From contig OY829369.1 of assembly GCA_963691775.1 (NCBI GenBank), positions 2,480,001 through 2,544,000 of the forward strand: DNA of 64,000 nt. The letters run 5' to 3'. The position numbers were made by a program, and so were the translations under genes. This stretch comes from JAZBPO01 sp963691775 (lineage in GTDB: Bacteria; Pseudomonadota; Gammaproteobacteria; Pseudomonadales; Azotimanducaceae). This document shows, piece by piece, positions 8,586 to 15,964 of this stretch. The notes under the pieces were generated by a model, which saw only the letters and a program-made list of their open reading frames with translations, made no database searches and was not told the DNA's origin. Within the stretch, counting starts at the first letter, position 1. The number at the start of each line of letters is the position of its first letter.

Positions 8586-9164
8586 TTGCGGATTTTGAAG
8601 AAGTACCCGAACCGCCGCCTCTACGACACGCGCGACAGCGTCTACGTAACGCTGGAGGATGTGCGCCAGATGGTGCTGGTGAACGAGAGCATCAAGGTTG
8701 TCGATTCGAAGACCGATGCCGACCTCACGCGTAGCGTTCTGCTCCAGATCATCGCCGAGCAAGAAGGCGAGGGGCACGAACCGCTGCTCACCAATCGTGT
8801 ACTGCAGCAGCTCATCCGCTTCTATGGCGACAGCATGCAGGGCGTTTTATCGCGCTACATCGAGCAAAGCGTGATGATCTTCCTGGAGCAGCAGGAGATG
8901 TACCAGCGCCGCATGCGGGACGTTCTGAATGCCTCGCCCGTAAAGCTTGTACAGAAGATTGCCGACCAGAACATCTCCTTCTGGCGCGGCGTCATGAAAG
9001 GGGAATCCCCTCTGGACCTGATCCCGCGCCCAGGCAGCCAGAGCGCGGGGGACGACTCCGTTGCACCGCAACAACAAAGCCCGATGCCGGAGATCAAGGT
9101 AACGCCCGAAGCCACCGCATCACCTCCGGAAGAGGCAAACAAATCAGGCAAAGAGGGGGGTTGA
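8586..9164 (+). CDS. phaR: Polyhydroxyalkanoate synthesis repressor PhaR
   Basis: The N-terminal ~60 residues are the PhaR DNA-binding/PHB-accumulation regulatory domain (KKYPNRRLYDTRDSVYVTLED). A central part follows (LIRFYGDSMQGVLSRYIEQS) with a Pro/Gln-rich tail. PhaR represses phasin genes and is released when it binds polymer granules. The TTG start is chosen because GAGG (8573-8576) lies 9 nt upstream and it gives the usual N-terminus MRILKKYPNRR; an ATG at 8487 would add 33 atypical residues. The protein is 192 residues. Its stop codon lies within the -35 box of the phasin promoter, and the phasin gene is its obvious target. Confidence 0.93.
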   Translation: MRILKKYPNRRLYDTRDSVYVTLEDVRQMVLVNESIKVVDSKTDADLTRSVLLQIIAEQEGEGHEPLLTNRVLQQLIRFYGDSMQGVLSRYIEQSVMIFLEQQEMYQRRMRDVLNASPVKLVQKIADQNISFWRGVMKGESPLDLIPRPGSQSAGDDSVAPQQQSPMPEIKVTPEATASPPEEANKSGKEGG

Positions 9165-9189
9165 CGCGTCTTCGAGGCATCCATATATT
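9161..9189 (+). promoter_or_regulatory. Sigma-70 promoter of the phasin gene
   Basis: TTGACG (9161-9166), a 17-bp spacer and TATATT (9184-9189) each match consensus at 5 of 6 positions. The -35 box overlaps the phaR stop codon. The expected start point, near 9196, falls inside the first operator repeat. This is one of the clearest promoters in the window. Confidence 0.75.
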
Positions 9190-9219
9190 GCGCTGCACAA
9201 ATTATGTTGCACCGCACAA
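9188..9219 (+). promoter_or_regulatory. Tandem TTGCRCYGCACAA repeats, candidate PhaR operator
   Basis: Two 13-bp direct repeats, TTGCGCTGCACAA (9188-9200) and TTGCACCGCACAA (9207-9219), match at 11 of 13 positions and are 19 bp apart. The first overlaps the end of the -10 box and the predicted start point; the second abuts the ribosome binding site. Known PhaR sites are TGC/GCA-rich. Position and adjacency to phaR suggest repression of the phasin gene; binding is inferred. Confidence 0.6.
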
Positions 9220-9231
9220 GGGGTGTTTCCA

Positions 9232-9660
9232 ATGTCCACTCAAACCCGCATTACCCGCATCACCAAGCCGATGACCGATCTTGTCATCCTCAACGCCGAA
9301 ACGGCTGGTGCAGTGCTCCAGCGCCAGAACACTTTCGTTGCCGAAGTGATCGTCGCCTCCGTCGACCAGGTCAAGGTACTCACCGAGTCGGGTTCAGTCC
9401 GCGACGCCCTCGATGCGCAGCGTGCCTACGTCCGCGACATGGGCGAGAAGCTGCAGACGACCGCTCGCGATAACTTCGAGACCATTCGTGCCGCTTCCAC
9501 AGAAGCTGGCGACGTGATCCGCGGCGCCTTCCGCCGTGCCGAAGCGGACGTCGCTGAGGCCGTCGAAGAAGTGCGCGAAGCTGCCGCCGAAGCTGTCGAG
9601 CAGGTCGCAGAGCAGGTGTCCGAAGAAGTCGCGCCGGCCGAGCCTGCTGCGCAATACTGA
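9232..9660 (+). CDS. Phasin family protein
   Basis: The 142-residue, highly helical protein has an N-terminal phasin-type amphipathic region (LNAETAGAVLQRQNTFVAE) and an Ala/Glu/Val-rich coiled C-terminal tail (repeated AEAVE-type segments) ending AEPAAQY. Phasins coat polyhydroxyalkanoate granules and limit coalescence. The start is the ATG with AAGGGG 9 nt upstream. It lies right after phaR, with its own strong promoter and repeat operator, and is followed 12 bp later by a lipase-like hydrolase that is probably cotranscribed. Family assignment is good; which phasin class it belongs to cannot be told. Confidence 0.88.
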   Translation: MSTQTRITRITKPMTDLVILNAETAGAVLQRQNTFVAEVIVASVDQVKVLTESGSVRDALDAQRAYVRDMGEKLQTTARDNFETIRAASTEAGDVIRGAFRRAEADVAEAVEEVREAAAEAVEQVAEQVSEEVAPAEPAAQY

Positions 9661-9672
9661 CCGGTAGACCTC

Positions 9673-10467
9673 ATGCGCGATGACGAGCAGGCGTCGGGGG
9701 CCCCCTCACTCCTGCTCGGCACACTCGAGCCGCTCCGCGCGGTTGGCGAGTTCGCATCGCTCGTGCCGTTCGCACCGGTGCTTGCGAGCGCACCACGGGG
9801 GGAGGGGGACCACGTCCTCGTTCTCCCCGGCTTCATGGCCAGCGACAGCTCGACCCGGGTTCTTCGGCGCTTCCTTGACGGCCGCGGCTTCCGCAGCTTC
9901 CCCTGGGATCTGGGCCGGAACCTGGGCTTCGGCTCAGTCGGGCATCTTCTCGACGACCTTCTCGCTCGAGCCAACGACCGAGCGGGTGGTCCGATCTCGC
10001 TGATCGGCTGGTCGCTCGGTGGCGTCATGGCGCGCCGACTCGCCAAGCGACGCCCTGACGCCGTTCGCCACCTCATCATGCTCGGATCGCCTATCGGCGG
10101 CCCACCCACACGCACCACCGCATGGCACCTGTACGACCGCGTCGACCCCGGCAGGCGTGAGGAAGTAGAAGCGCGCTATCGTGATCCCGAGCTGCGCACG
10201 CCCGCAGCGGGCGTTCCGTCCACTGCGATCTATTCGCGCACCGATGGCGTAGTGCCCTGGCAGATCGCACGCGAGACCCCGGGGCCGCTGACGGAAAACA
10301 TCGAAGTCCTTGCAAGCCACATCGGATTCGGCGTGAACCCAGGTGTCTTCTATGCTGTCGCCGACCGTCTGACCCAACGCCCCGAGACCTGGCAACCTTT
10401 CCGCGCGCCTCTGCTGCTGCGCGGCCTCCTAGGCAACGGAATATCGAATCGAGAGCCGACCCGGTAA
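9673..10467 (+). CDS. Lipase-like alpha/beta hydrolase (paralogue 2)
   Basis: The 264-residue homologue of the hydrolase at 7307-8137 has the same order of motifs: VLPGFMASDSST, PWDLGRNLG, nucleophile elbow GWSLGG (Ser114), Asp191 in SRTDG and His216 in SHIGFGVNP. The predicted triad is complete and no signal peptide is seen. It sits 12 bp after the phasin gene with no strong ribosome binding site, so it probably depends on the phasin transcript and should respond to PhaR. A polymer-depolymerising or acyl-ester hydrolase role fits the context, but sequence alone does not fix the substrate. Confidence 0.85.
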   Translation: MRDDEQASGAPSLLLGTLEPLRAVGEFASLVPFAPVLASAPRGEGDHVLVLPGFMASDSSTRVLRRFLDGRGFRSFPWDLGRNLGFGSVGHLLDDLLARANDRAGGPISLIGWSLGGVMARRLAKRRPDAVRHLIMLGSPIGGPPTRTTAWHLYDRVDPGRREEVEARYRDPELRTPAAGVPSTAIYSRTDGVVPWQIARETPGPLTENIEVLASHIGFGVNPGVFYAVADRLTQRPETWQPFRAPLLLRGLLGNGISNREPTR

Positions 10468-10527
10468 GGGGCGCCAGACAGAACGAATGATCGGTCGCGC
10501 AGGCTGCACGGCTACCTGGAGAGAGAA

Positions 10528-12003
10528 ATGGAACAGCTCAGCGGAATGGATGCATCCTTCCTTTACTTCGAGACGCCGAACCAGCCTATGCACATCGGCG
10601 GCCTCTGCGTGTATGACCCTGCGACCGCGCCGAACGGATTCGTCCGCTTCAAGGACATCCTTGGAACGATCGAGAGCCGGCTCCACCTCGCCCGTACCTT
10701 CCGACAGCGCGTCGTTCGCGTCCCACTGGACCTCGACCATCCCTACTGGGTGAACGATGCTGACTTCGACATCGAATTTCATGTCCGCCACATCGCTTTG
10801 CCGAAGCCGGGTGACTGGCGCCAGCTCTGCATCCAGACGGCGCGCCTGCACGCCCGGCCACTGGATACGACGAAGCCACTGTGGGAGTTCTACGTCATCG
10901 AGGGGCTCGACAACGTAGGGGGCTTGCCCGACGGCAGCTTCGCCGTGGTCTCGAAAATCCACCATGCCGCGATCGACGGCGTGTCGGGCGCGGAAATCAC
11001 CGGCGCCATCCACGATCTCGAACCGAACGGCGCGGTGCCGCCGCCCACCGGTCCATGGCTCGCCGACCGAGATCCGAGCGCCGCCGAACTCATGATGCGC
11101 ACCTGGGCGAACAACGTCCGCCAGCCCCTCCGCTTCGCACGTGTGCTCGCCGACACCGTGCCCGCGGTGGCTCGGGTGACCCAGGGCGTTCGCGAAGAGC
11201 GCTTCACCGCAACCCACCCTGTGCCGCGGACTCGCTTCAACGGCACCGTGTCTCCTCATCGAGTGGTCGATGGCCGTTCCTTCAACCTGGGGGTGATCAA
11301 GGGCATCCGCAAAGCCGTGACCGGCGCGACGGTTAACGATGTCGTGCTCACCGTCGTTGGTGGTGCGCTGCGCCGCTATCTCTCGGCCCATAACGAACTG
11401 CCGGACACATCAACGGTCGCCATGGCTCCGATCTCAGTGCGCGACAAGCACCAGCAGGGGGCTCAAGGCAATCGCGTTTCAGCGATGGCCGTTCAGCTCC
11501 GCTCGGACATTCCAGACCCTCTCGACCGCCTTCAGGCCGTGCACAGCGGCACGGTGCGCTCCAAAGCGCTCACCGAGGCCGTCGGCGCCAAACTGATGAC
11601 CGACTTCAGCCAGTTCATTCCGTCTTCGCTTGCCGGCCTCGCGGCGCGTGTCTATACGCGCGCGGGCCTCGCAAACCGCATTCGCCCGGTCTTCAACTGC
11701 GTGGTCACCAATGTGCCCGGCCCCCAGGTCCCGCTTTACAGCGGCGGCGCCCGTCTCGTCACGCAGTACGGCCTCGGTCCGGTCGTAGACGGCATGGCCC
11801 TGATCCACCCGGTGTTCAGCTACTGCGGCGAAATCACGATCTCGTTCACTTCGTGCCGCGAGATCATGCCGGACCCCGAGTTCTATGCAGCGTGCATCGA
11901 AGAGTCATTCCACGAACTCCGCGAGGCCGCTGGCGTGGCGGAATCAGGTATGACGCTGGCCGCAGCGGACGACGCACCCTCGGCAGCAAGCAAATCGGCC
12001 TGA
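10528..12003 (+). CDS. Wax ester synthase / diacylglycerol acyltransferase (WS/DGAT), copy 1
   Basis: The 491-residue acyltransferase has the family motif HHxxxDG at 145-151 (HHAAIDG), the PLW motif at about 117-119, a TVNDVVL segment and a closing NVPGPQVPLY region. The length is typical. The enzyme transfers acyl-CoA to fatty alcohols (wax esters) or diacylglycerol (triacylglycerol) at the membrane surface. GGAGAGAG lies just upstream of the ATG. It follows the PHA-linked hydrolase in the same direction and precedes the halohydrin dehalogenase-like gene. A close second copy is on the other strand at 21849-23288; the first 150 residues are strikingly similar in both. Confidence 0.92.
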   Translation: MEQLSGMDASFLYFETPNQPMHIGGLCVYDPATAPNGFVRFKDILGTIESRLHLARTFRQRVVRVPLDLDHPYWVNDADFDIEFHVRHIALPKPGDWRQLCIQTARLHARPLDTTKPLWEFYVIEGLDNVGGLPDGSFAVVSKIHHAAIDGVSGAEITGAIHDLEPNGAVPPPTGPWLADRDPSAAELMMRTWANNVRQPLRFARVLADTVPAVARVTQGVREERFTATHPVPRTRFNGTVSPHRVVDGRSFNLGVIKGIRKAVTGATVNDVVLTVVGGALRRYLSAHNELPDTSTVAMAPISVRDKHQQGAQGNRVSAMAVQLRSDIPDPLDRLQAVHSGTVRSKALTEAVGAKLMTDFSQFIPSSLAGLAARVYTRAGLANRIRPVFNCVVTNVPGPQVPLYSGGARLVTQYGLGPVVDGMALIHPVFSYCGEITISFTSCREIMPDPEFYAACIEESFHELREAAGVAESGMTLAAADDAPSAASKSA

Positions 12004-12075
12004 CGGTTCGAAGCGGGGCGTCGATCCCTCCCGCACGCTAAGCTCCCCATATTCGGACGAACGCGGGGACGCAGC

Positions 12076-12756
12076 ATGAGCGGACGACTCGAGGGCAAGC
12101 GCGTGCTGGTCACGCACGCGGAACGATTCATGGGCGCGCCTGTCGCAGCACGCTTTCGCGAAGAGGGCGCCGACGTCGTCACGGACACGTCCATTCCGCG
12201 CAGCGCCGCCGAGGGCGCGGCGATCGTCGAGGCCGCAGGCGTAATCGACGTGGTGTTCGCGAACCTCGCCTGGCCGCCAACGCCGGCCCTCGTTACCGAG
12301 CAGGCCGACGACGACTGGACCACGCTCTTCGACACGCTGGTGCATCCCCTCATGGGGGTGGTGCGCGCCGCCGCAAAGACGATGAAAGCGGCAAACGGCG
12401 GTCGCATTGTCGGCATGACCTCCGCCGCGCCCCTGCGGGGGATTCCGCGCAACTCCGCCTATTGCGCCGCACGTGGGGCACAGAATGCATATCTTCGCGC
12501 CGCTGGCCTCGAGCTCGCGCGCGACAACATCCTAGTTACAGCGATCGCGCAGAACTATGTCGAGAACGACACCTACTATCCGCCCGGCCTGACCGAGGAC
12601 GAAAACTTCTTGAAACGCATGCGTGGCGTCGTGCCGGCACAGCGGCTCGGCCAGCCCGAAGAGACGGCGGCCCTCGCGCTCTTTCTGGCCACCGACGCGA
12701 ACTTCATGCCGGGACAGATCATCCCGCTTTCCGGCGGCTGGGCAACGACCCTCTGA
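12076..12756 (+). CDS. SDR-fold protein with halohydrin dehalogenase signature
   Basis: The 226-residue Rossmann/SDR-fold protein lacks the TGxxxGxG cofactor motif. In that place it has T13-x4-F18-x-G20, and its catalytic triad is Ser116-x12-Tyr129-x3-Arg133 with Arg instead of the SDR Lys. These two patterns (T-x4-[FY]-x-G and S-x12-Y-x3-R) are the diagnostic motifs used for halohydrin dehalogenases, which make epoxides from vicinal halohydrins without NAD(P). The segment AIAQNYVENDTYYPP also resembles the halide-pocket region of HheC. It lies 72 bp downstream of WS/DGAT copy 1 and may share its transcript. A non-dehalogenating SDR relative is the alternative. Confidence 0.78.
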   Translation: MSGRLEGKRVLVTHAERFMGAPVAARFREEGADVVTDTSIPRSAAEGAAIVEAAGVIDVVFANLAWPPTPALVTEQADDDWTTLFDTLVHPLMGVVRAAAKTMKAANGGRIVGMTSAAPLRGIPRNSAYCAARGAQNAYLRAAGLELARDNILVTAIAQNYVENDTYYPPGLTEDENFLKRMRGVVPAQRLGQPEETAALALFLATDANFMPGQIIPLSGGWATTL

Positions 12757-12762
12757 ACCCGG

Positions 12763-13089
12763 TCAGTCGCCCTGCCAACGCCGCCAATCGAGCACCAACA
12801 GCCCGCGATAGTCCTCTTCGCGCACTGAAAGCCCTGGCGCCGCGTGGCGCAACTGCGGCAAACATTCACTTGCCTGCAGCCAGGCCGCGGACCAAGCCGA
12901 CCGCCATCCCTCACCGCGTTCGAAGGCATCGTAGAGTTGGCGTCTGAGTGCGCAGCGCAGGCGGGCTTCTGCGTTCTCCGCGGCCGCCGAACGGCGCGGT
13001 GAAGAGACGAGACGAGCGAGACGCACGCGGCGCGAAGCAGATGATGGGTGCGCCGCAGATCGCGGGCCTGACCTCGTACGATCGCGCAT
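12763..13089 (-). CDS. Hypothetical small protein, weak support
   Basis: This is a 108-codon frame facing the halohydrin dehalogenase-like gene tail to tail. Its C-terminal ~65 residues (from RCALRRQLYDAFERGEGW onward) have a protein-like composition with Trp, Tyr and acidic helices. The N-terminal third is Arg/Ser/Pro-rich, as in non-coding GC-rich DNA. No ribosome binding site or known family was recognised. If real, the true start may be internal. It is the only candidate gene in the 410 bp before the TfoX remnant. Confidence 0.25.
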   Translation of the reverse strand: MRDRTRSGPRSAAHPSSASRRVRLARLVSSPRRSAAAENAEARLRCALRRQLYDAFERGEGWRSAWSAAWLQASECLPQLRHAAPGLSVREEDYRGLLVLDWRRWQGD

Positions 13090-13166
13090 ACGGCTATCGT
13101 CGGGTCACGTCGCAGAACGCTCGACGCCCCGATCATGGGCGACGCCGGGACCGGAGTACAACACGG

Positions 13167-13595
13167 ATGATCCGCGATTCGGAGTTCGTAAGCTGGTTGA
13201 TGGAGCGGCTGGAAGCACTCGGCCCACTGCGTTTGCGAGCGATGTTCGGCGGCCACGGCCTGTGGCTCGAGGATCCGTTCTCATAGGCCCGCAGCAAGGG
13301 GCTCTTCTTCGCCCTCATCGCCGACGGCGTACGCTAGGTGAAGGTGGACGACAAGAATCGCGCGCTGTTCAAGGCAGTGGCACTCGCCCCCTTCAAGCCG
13401 TTCTCGCACAAGCCTGGAACCCTGGACTACTTCCCGGTGCCCGAAGCCGCCATGGAGGATCCCGTGGCGCTCGTCGAATGGGTGAATCAAGGCGTCGCGG
13501 CTGCCCTGCGCGCGCTCGGAAAGAAGCGCCCCCGAACGGCTCCAACGAGCCTTCGGGCCTGCTACCATCGAGGGTCGGCGACGTCTGGGCCTTGA
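13167..13595 (+). pseudogene. TfoX N-terminal-domain protein, broken by two in-frame amber codons
   Basis: The frame starts with an ATG and reads LGPLRLRAMFGGHGLWLE, the start of the TfoX N-terminal domain. It hits TAG at 13284-13286, continues as SKGLFFALIADGVR, hits a second TAG at 13335-13337, then resumes without a frame change as VKVDDKNRALFKAVAL and DYFPVPEAAMEDPVAL. Homology therefore spans both stops in one frame. TfoX-domain proteins are linked to competence regulation, though many short ones have no known role. Other genes here end with TAG (for example the HxlR gene), so amber recoding is unlikely. It is most likely a recent pseudogene; sequencing error at both sites is possible. 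Confidence 0.75.
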
Positions 13596-13645
13596 GCTCG
13601 GCGCGACCGAACGGACACGGGTATGTCCCGAGGGGAGCACCAAAC

Positions 13646-15901
13646 ATGCATTCGATCACTTCGCACAGCGGTGACGCCCTAGCGCGTGCCGCACTGATCA
13701 CGATTCTCGGCCTGCTCGCGTGTGCCTGCTCGCAGGACGCGCCGAACGAATCCGCAGCGGCCGCTCCGGCCGAGGCCGCCGCTGCCGCGGTAGACACCGG
13801 CGCCATGGACGCGGCAGGTATCCGTGCCCGCGTCGAGCGTATCGACGGCGAAGCCATCATGGCCGCCGACGAGACGCCGGGCGACTGGATTGCCCATGGC
13901 CGCACCTACGACGAGCAGCGCCACAGCCCGCTGACCCAGATCAGCACTGACAATGTCTCGGAACTAGGCCTTGCCTGGTACGCGGACCTCGGGACGACAC
14001 GCGGTCTTGAATCCACGCCGATCGTCGTCGACGGCGTGATGTTCAATTCGGGTACCTGGTCCACGGTGTTCGCGCACGACGCGCGCACGGGCGAGCTGAT
14101 CTGGAAGTACGACCCGGAAGTGCCGAAGGAGTGGGGCGTCTACGCCTGCTGCGACGTCGTGAACCGCGGCGTCGCTGCCTGGGAAGGCAAGATCATCGTC
14201 GGGACGCTCGACGGCCGCCTCGTGGCGCTGGACGCCGGCACCGGAGAAGAGGTGTGGAGCGTGCAGACCACGCCGGAAGGGCAGCCGTACACGATCACCG
14301 GCGCGCCGCGAATCGTCAAAGGCCAGGTCATCATCGGCAACGGCGGCGGCGAATATGGCGTGCGTGGCTACATCACTGCCTACGACGTCGATACGGGCGA
14401 AGAAAAGTGGCGCTTCTACACCGTGCCCGGGAACCCGGATGAGCCCTTCGAAGGCGATCACCTGAAGGCAGCAGCATCGACCTGGCGCGGCGGTGAATGG
14501 TGGACGGTCGGCGGCGGCGGCACCGTCTGGGACTCCATGGCCTACGATGCAGAGCTCGATCTTCTCTATATAGGCGTAGGAAACGGCTCGCCCTGGAATC
14601 GCCAGGTGCGCTCGCCCGGCGGCGGCGACAACCTGTACCTGTCGTCGATCGTTGCCGTCGACCCGGACGATGGCAGCTACGCCTGGCATTACCAAACGAC
14701 GCCGGGTGACACCTGGGACTACACGGCGACCCAGCACATGATCCTCGCCGACGTCGAAATTGCCGGGGAGATGCGCCAGGTCATCATGCAGGCGCCGAAG
14801 AACGGCTTCTTCTACGTCATCGACCGCACCAACGGGGAGTTCATCTCGGCGGAGGCATACGTGCCCGTGACATGGGCGAGCCACGTCGATCCCGAAACCG
14901 GCAAACCGGTTGAGAACCCGAACGCGGACTATGCCGAACAACCGATCCTGACGATGCCGGCGCCCTACGGCGGCCACAACTGGCACCCCATGACCTACTC
15001 GCCGCGCACAGGGCTGGTTTACATCCCGGCCCTCGAGATTCCCTTCATGTACGGCCAGGACAACGCCTTCGCCTACAATCCGAAAACCTGGAATCTCGCC
15101 GTAGACATGGGCCTCTCCGCCCCGCCCGACGACGCAGCTGAGGAGGTCTTCCTGCGCTCGATGGTGAAGGGCCACCTGGCAGCATGGGATCCGGTCACGC
15201 AGCGCGAAGTGTTCCGCGTGCAACACTCCGGTTCCTGGAACGGAGGCCTTTTGTCCACCGCCTCCGACCTTCTGTTTCAGGGCCGCGCCGACGGCAATTT
15301 CGCCGCCTATGATGCGCGCGACGGCAAACTGCTCTGGGAAACTTCCGTACACACAGGCGTGATCGCAGCGCCTGTGACCTTCGAAGTCGACGGCGAGCAG
15401 TACGTTACGGTCGTCGCTGGCTGGGGAGGCGCCTTCGGCGTCGCCTCAGGCATCCCTGCGGAAGAGGGCAACGTCATCCGTGAAGGCCGCATCCTAACCT
15501 TCAAACTGGGGGGCGAGGTCGAGCTTCCAACGCCGCCACAGCCACGCATCGACTGGCCCGAACCGCCGCCAATGACCGCTTCCGTGGACGAGGTCGAGCA
15601 CGGCGAGGACCTCTTCCACGCCTACTGTTCCGTCTGTCACGGAGGCGGCGCCGTGTCCTCCGGCGTGCTGCCTGACCTGCGCTACATGGACGAGCAGACC
15701 CACGCGATCTTCGAAGGCATCGTCCGCGGGGGTGCCTATGCCGCAAAGGGCATGGTCAGCTTCTCCCACGTACTCGACACAGACCAATCGGCTGCCGTAC
15801 ATGCCTACCTGATCAAGCGCGCACACGACGCCAAGGCGGAGCGCGCACTGCTTGCGGCCGGCGCGGCGCCTGACACCATGGAAGCAGCCAGCGGCGACTG
15901 A
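13646..15901 (+). CDS. PQQ-dependent quinohemoprotein alcohol dehydrogenase, lipoprotein
   Basis: The 751-residue protein starts at the ATG 8 nt after AGGGGAG. Its signal peptide ends in a lipobox (GLLAC), so the mature protein is probably lipid-anchored on the periplasmic side. The PQQ propeller domain has the vicinal Cys-Cys (ACCDVVNRG), the active-site segment TWDYTATQH and repeated W-type blades (GGHNWHPMTYSPRTGLVY). A C-terminal cytochrome c domain carries CSVCH. The enzyme oxidises alcohols and passes electrons through heme c to the respiratory chain. No PQQ synthesis genes are nearby. A strong hairpin terminator follows. The substrate range is unknown. Confidence 0.92.
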   Translation: MHSITSHSGDALARAALITILGLLACACSQDAPNESAAAAPAEAAAAAVDTGAMDAAGIRARVERIDGEAIMAADETPGDWIAHGRTYDEQRHSPLTQISTDNVSELGLAWYADLGTTRGLESTPIVVDGVMFNSGTWSTVFAHDARTGELIWKYDPEVPKEWGVYACCDVVNRGVAAWEGKIIVGTLDGRLVALDAGTGEEVWSVQTTPEGQPYTITGAPRIVKGQVIIGNGGGEYGVRGYITAYDVDTGEEKWRFYTVPGNPDEPFEGDHLKAAASTWRGGEWWTVGGGGTVWDSMAYDAELDLLYIGVGNGSPWNRQVRSPGGGDNLYLSSIVAVDPDDGSYAWHYQTTPGDTWDYTATQHMILADVEIAGEMRQVIMQAPKNGFFYVIDRTNGEFISAEAYVPVTWASHVDPETGKPVENPNADYAEQPILTMPAPYGGHNWHPMTYSPRTGLVYIPALEIPFMYGQDNAFAYNPKTWNLAVDMGLSAPPDDAAEEVFLRSMVKGHLAAWDPVTQREVFRVQHSGSWNGGLLSTASDLLFQGRADGNFAAYDARDGKLLWETSVHTGVIAAPVTFEVDGEQYVTVVAGWGGAFGVASGIPAEEGNVIREGRILTFKLGGEVELPTPPQPRIDWPEPPPMTASVDEVEHGEDLFHAYCSVCHGGGAVSSGVLPDLRYMDEQTHAIFEGIVRGGAYAAKGMVSFSHVLDTDQSAAVHAYLIKRAHDAKAERALLAAGAAPDTMEAASGD

Positions 15902-15926
15902 ACCGCGGCGCCGCCATCAACGACTT

Positions 15927-15954
15927 GAAGAAGGGGGCCTTGGCCCCCTTCTTC
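15927..15954. terminator. Bidirectional hairpin terminator
   Basis: GAAGAAGGGGGCC and its exact complement are separated by two bases, giving a 13-bp perfect stem. It lies between the convergent PQQ dehydrogenase and DUF1501 genes. The T-rich arm end (CTTCTTCGTT) and the mirrored arrangement suit termination from both sides. Confidence 0.75.
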
Positions 15955-15964
15955 GTTCCCACCC

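Noticed and set aside
12076..12756. Ordinary NAD(P)-dependent SDR oxidoreductase
   Set aside because: The glycine-rich cofactor motif is absent and the catalytic Lys is Arg, in the exact spacing of halohydrin dehalogenases.
13284..13337. Amber recoding (for example a suppressor tRNA) in the TfoX gene
   Set aside because: TAG ends other intact genes in the window, such as the HxlR gene and the DUF6489 gene, so general reassignment is not supported.
13964..15352. Very long open frame antisense to the PQQ dehydrogenase (about 460 codons)
   Set aside because: High-GC shadow of a clearly real gene. No ribosome binding site and no protein family; composition is typical of antisense frames.
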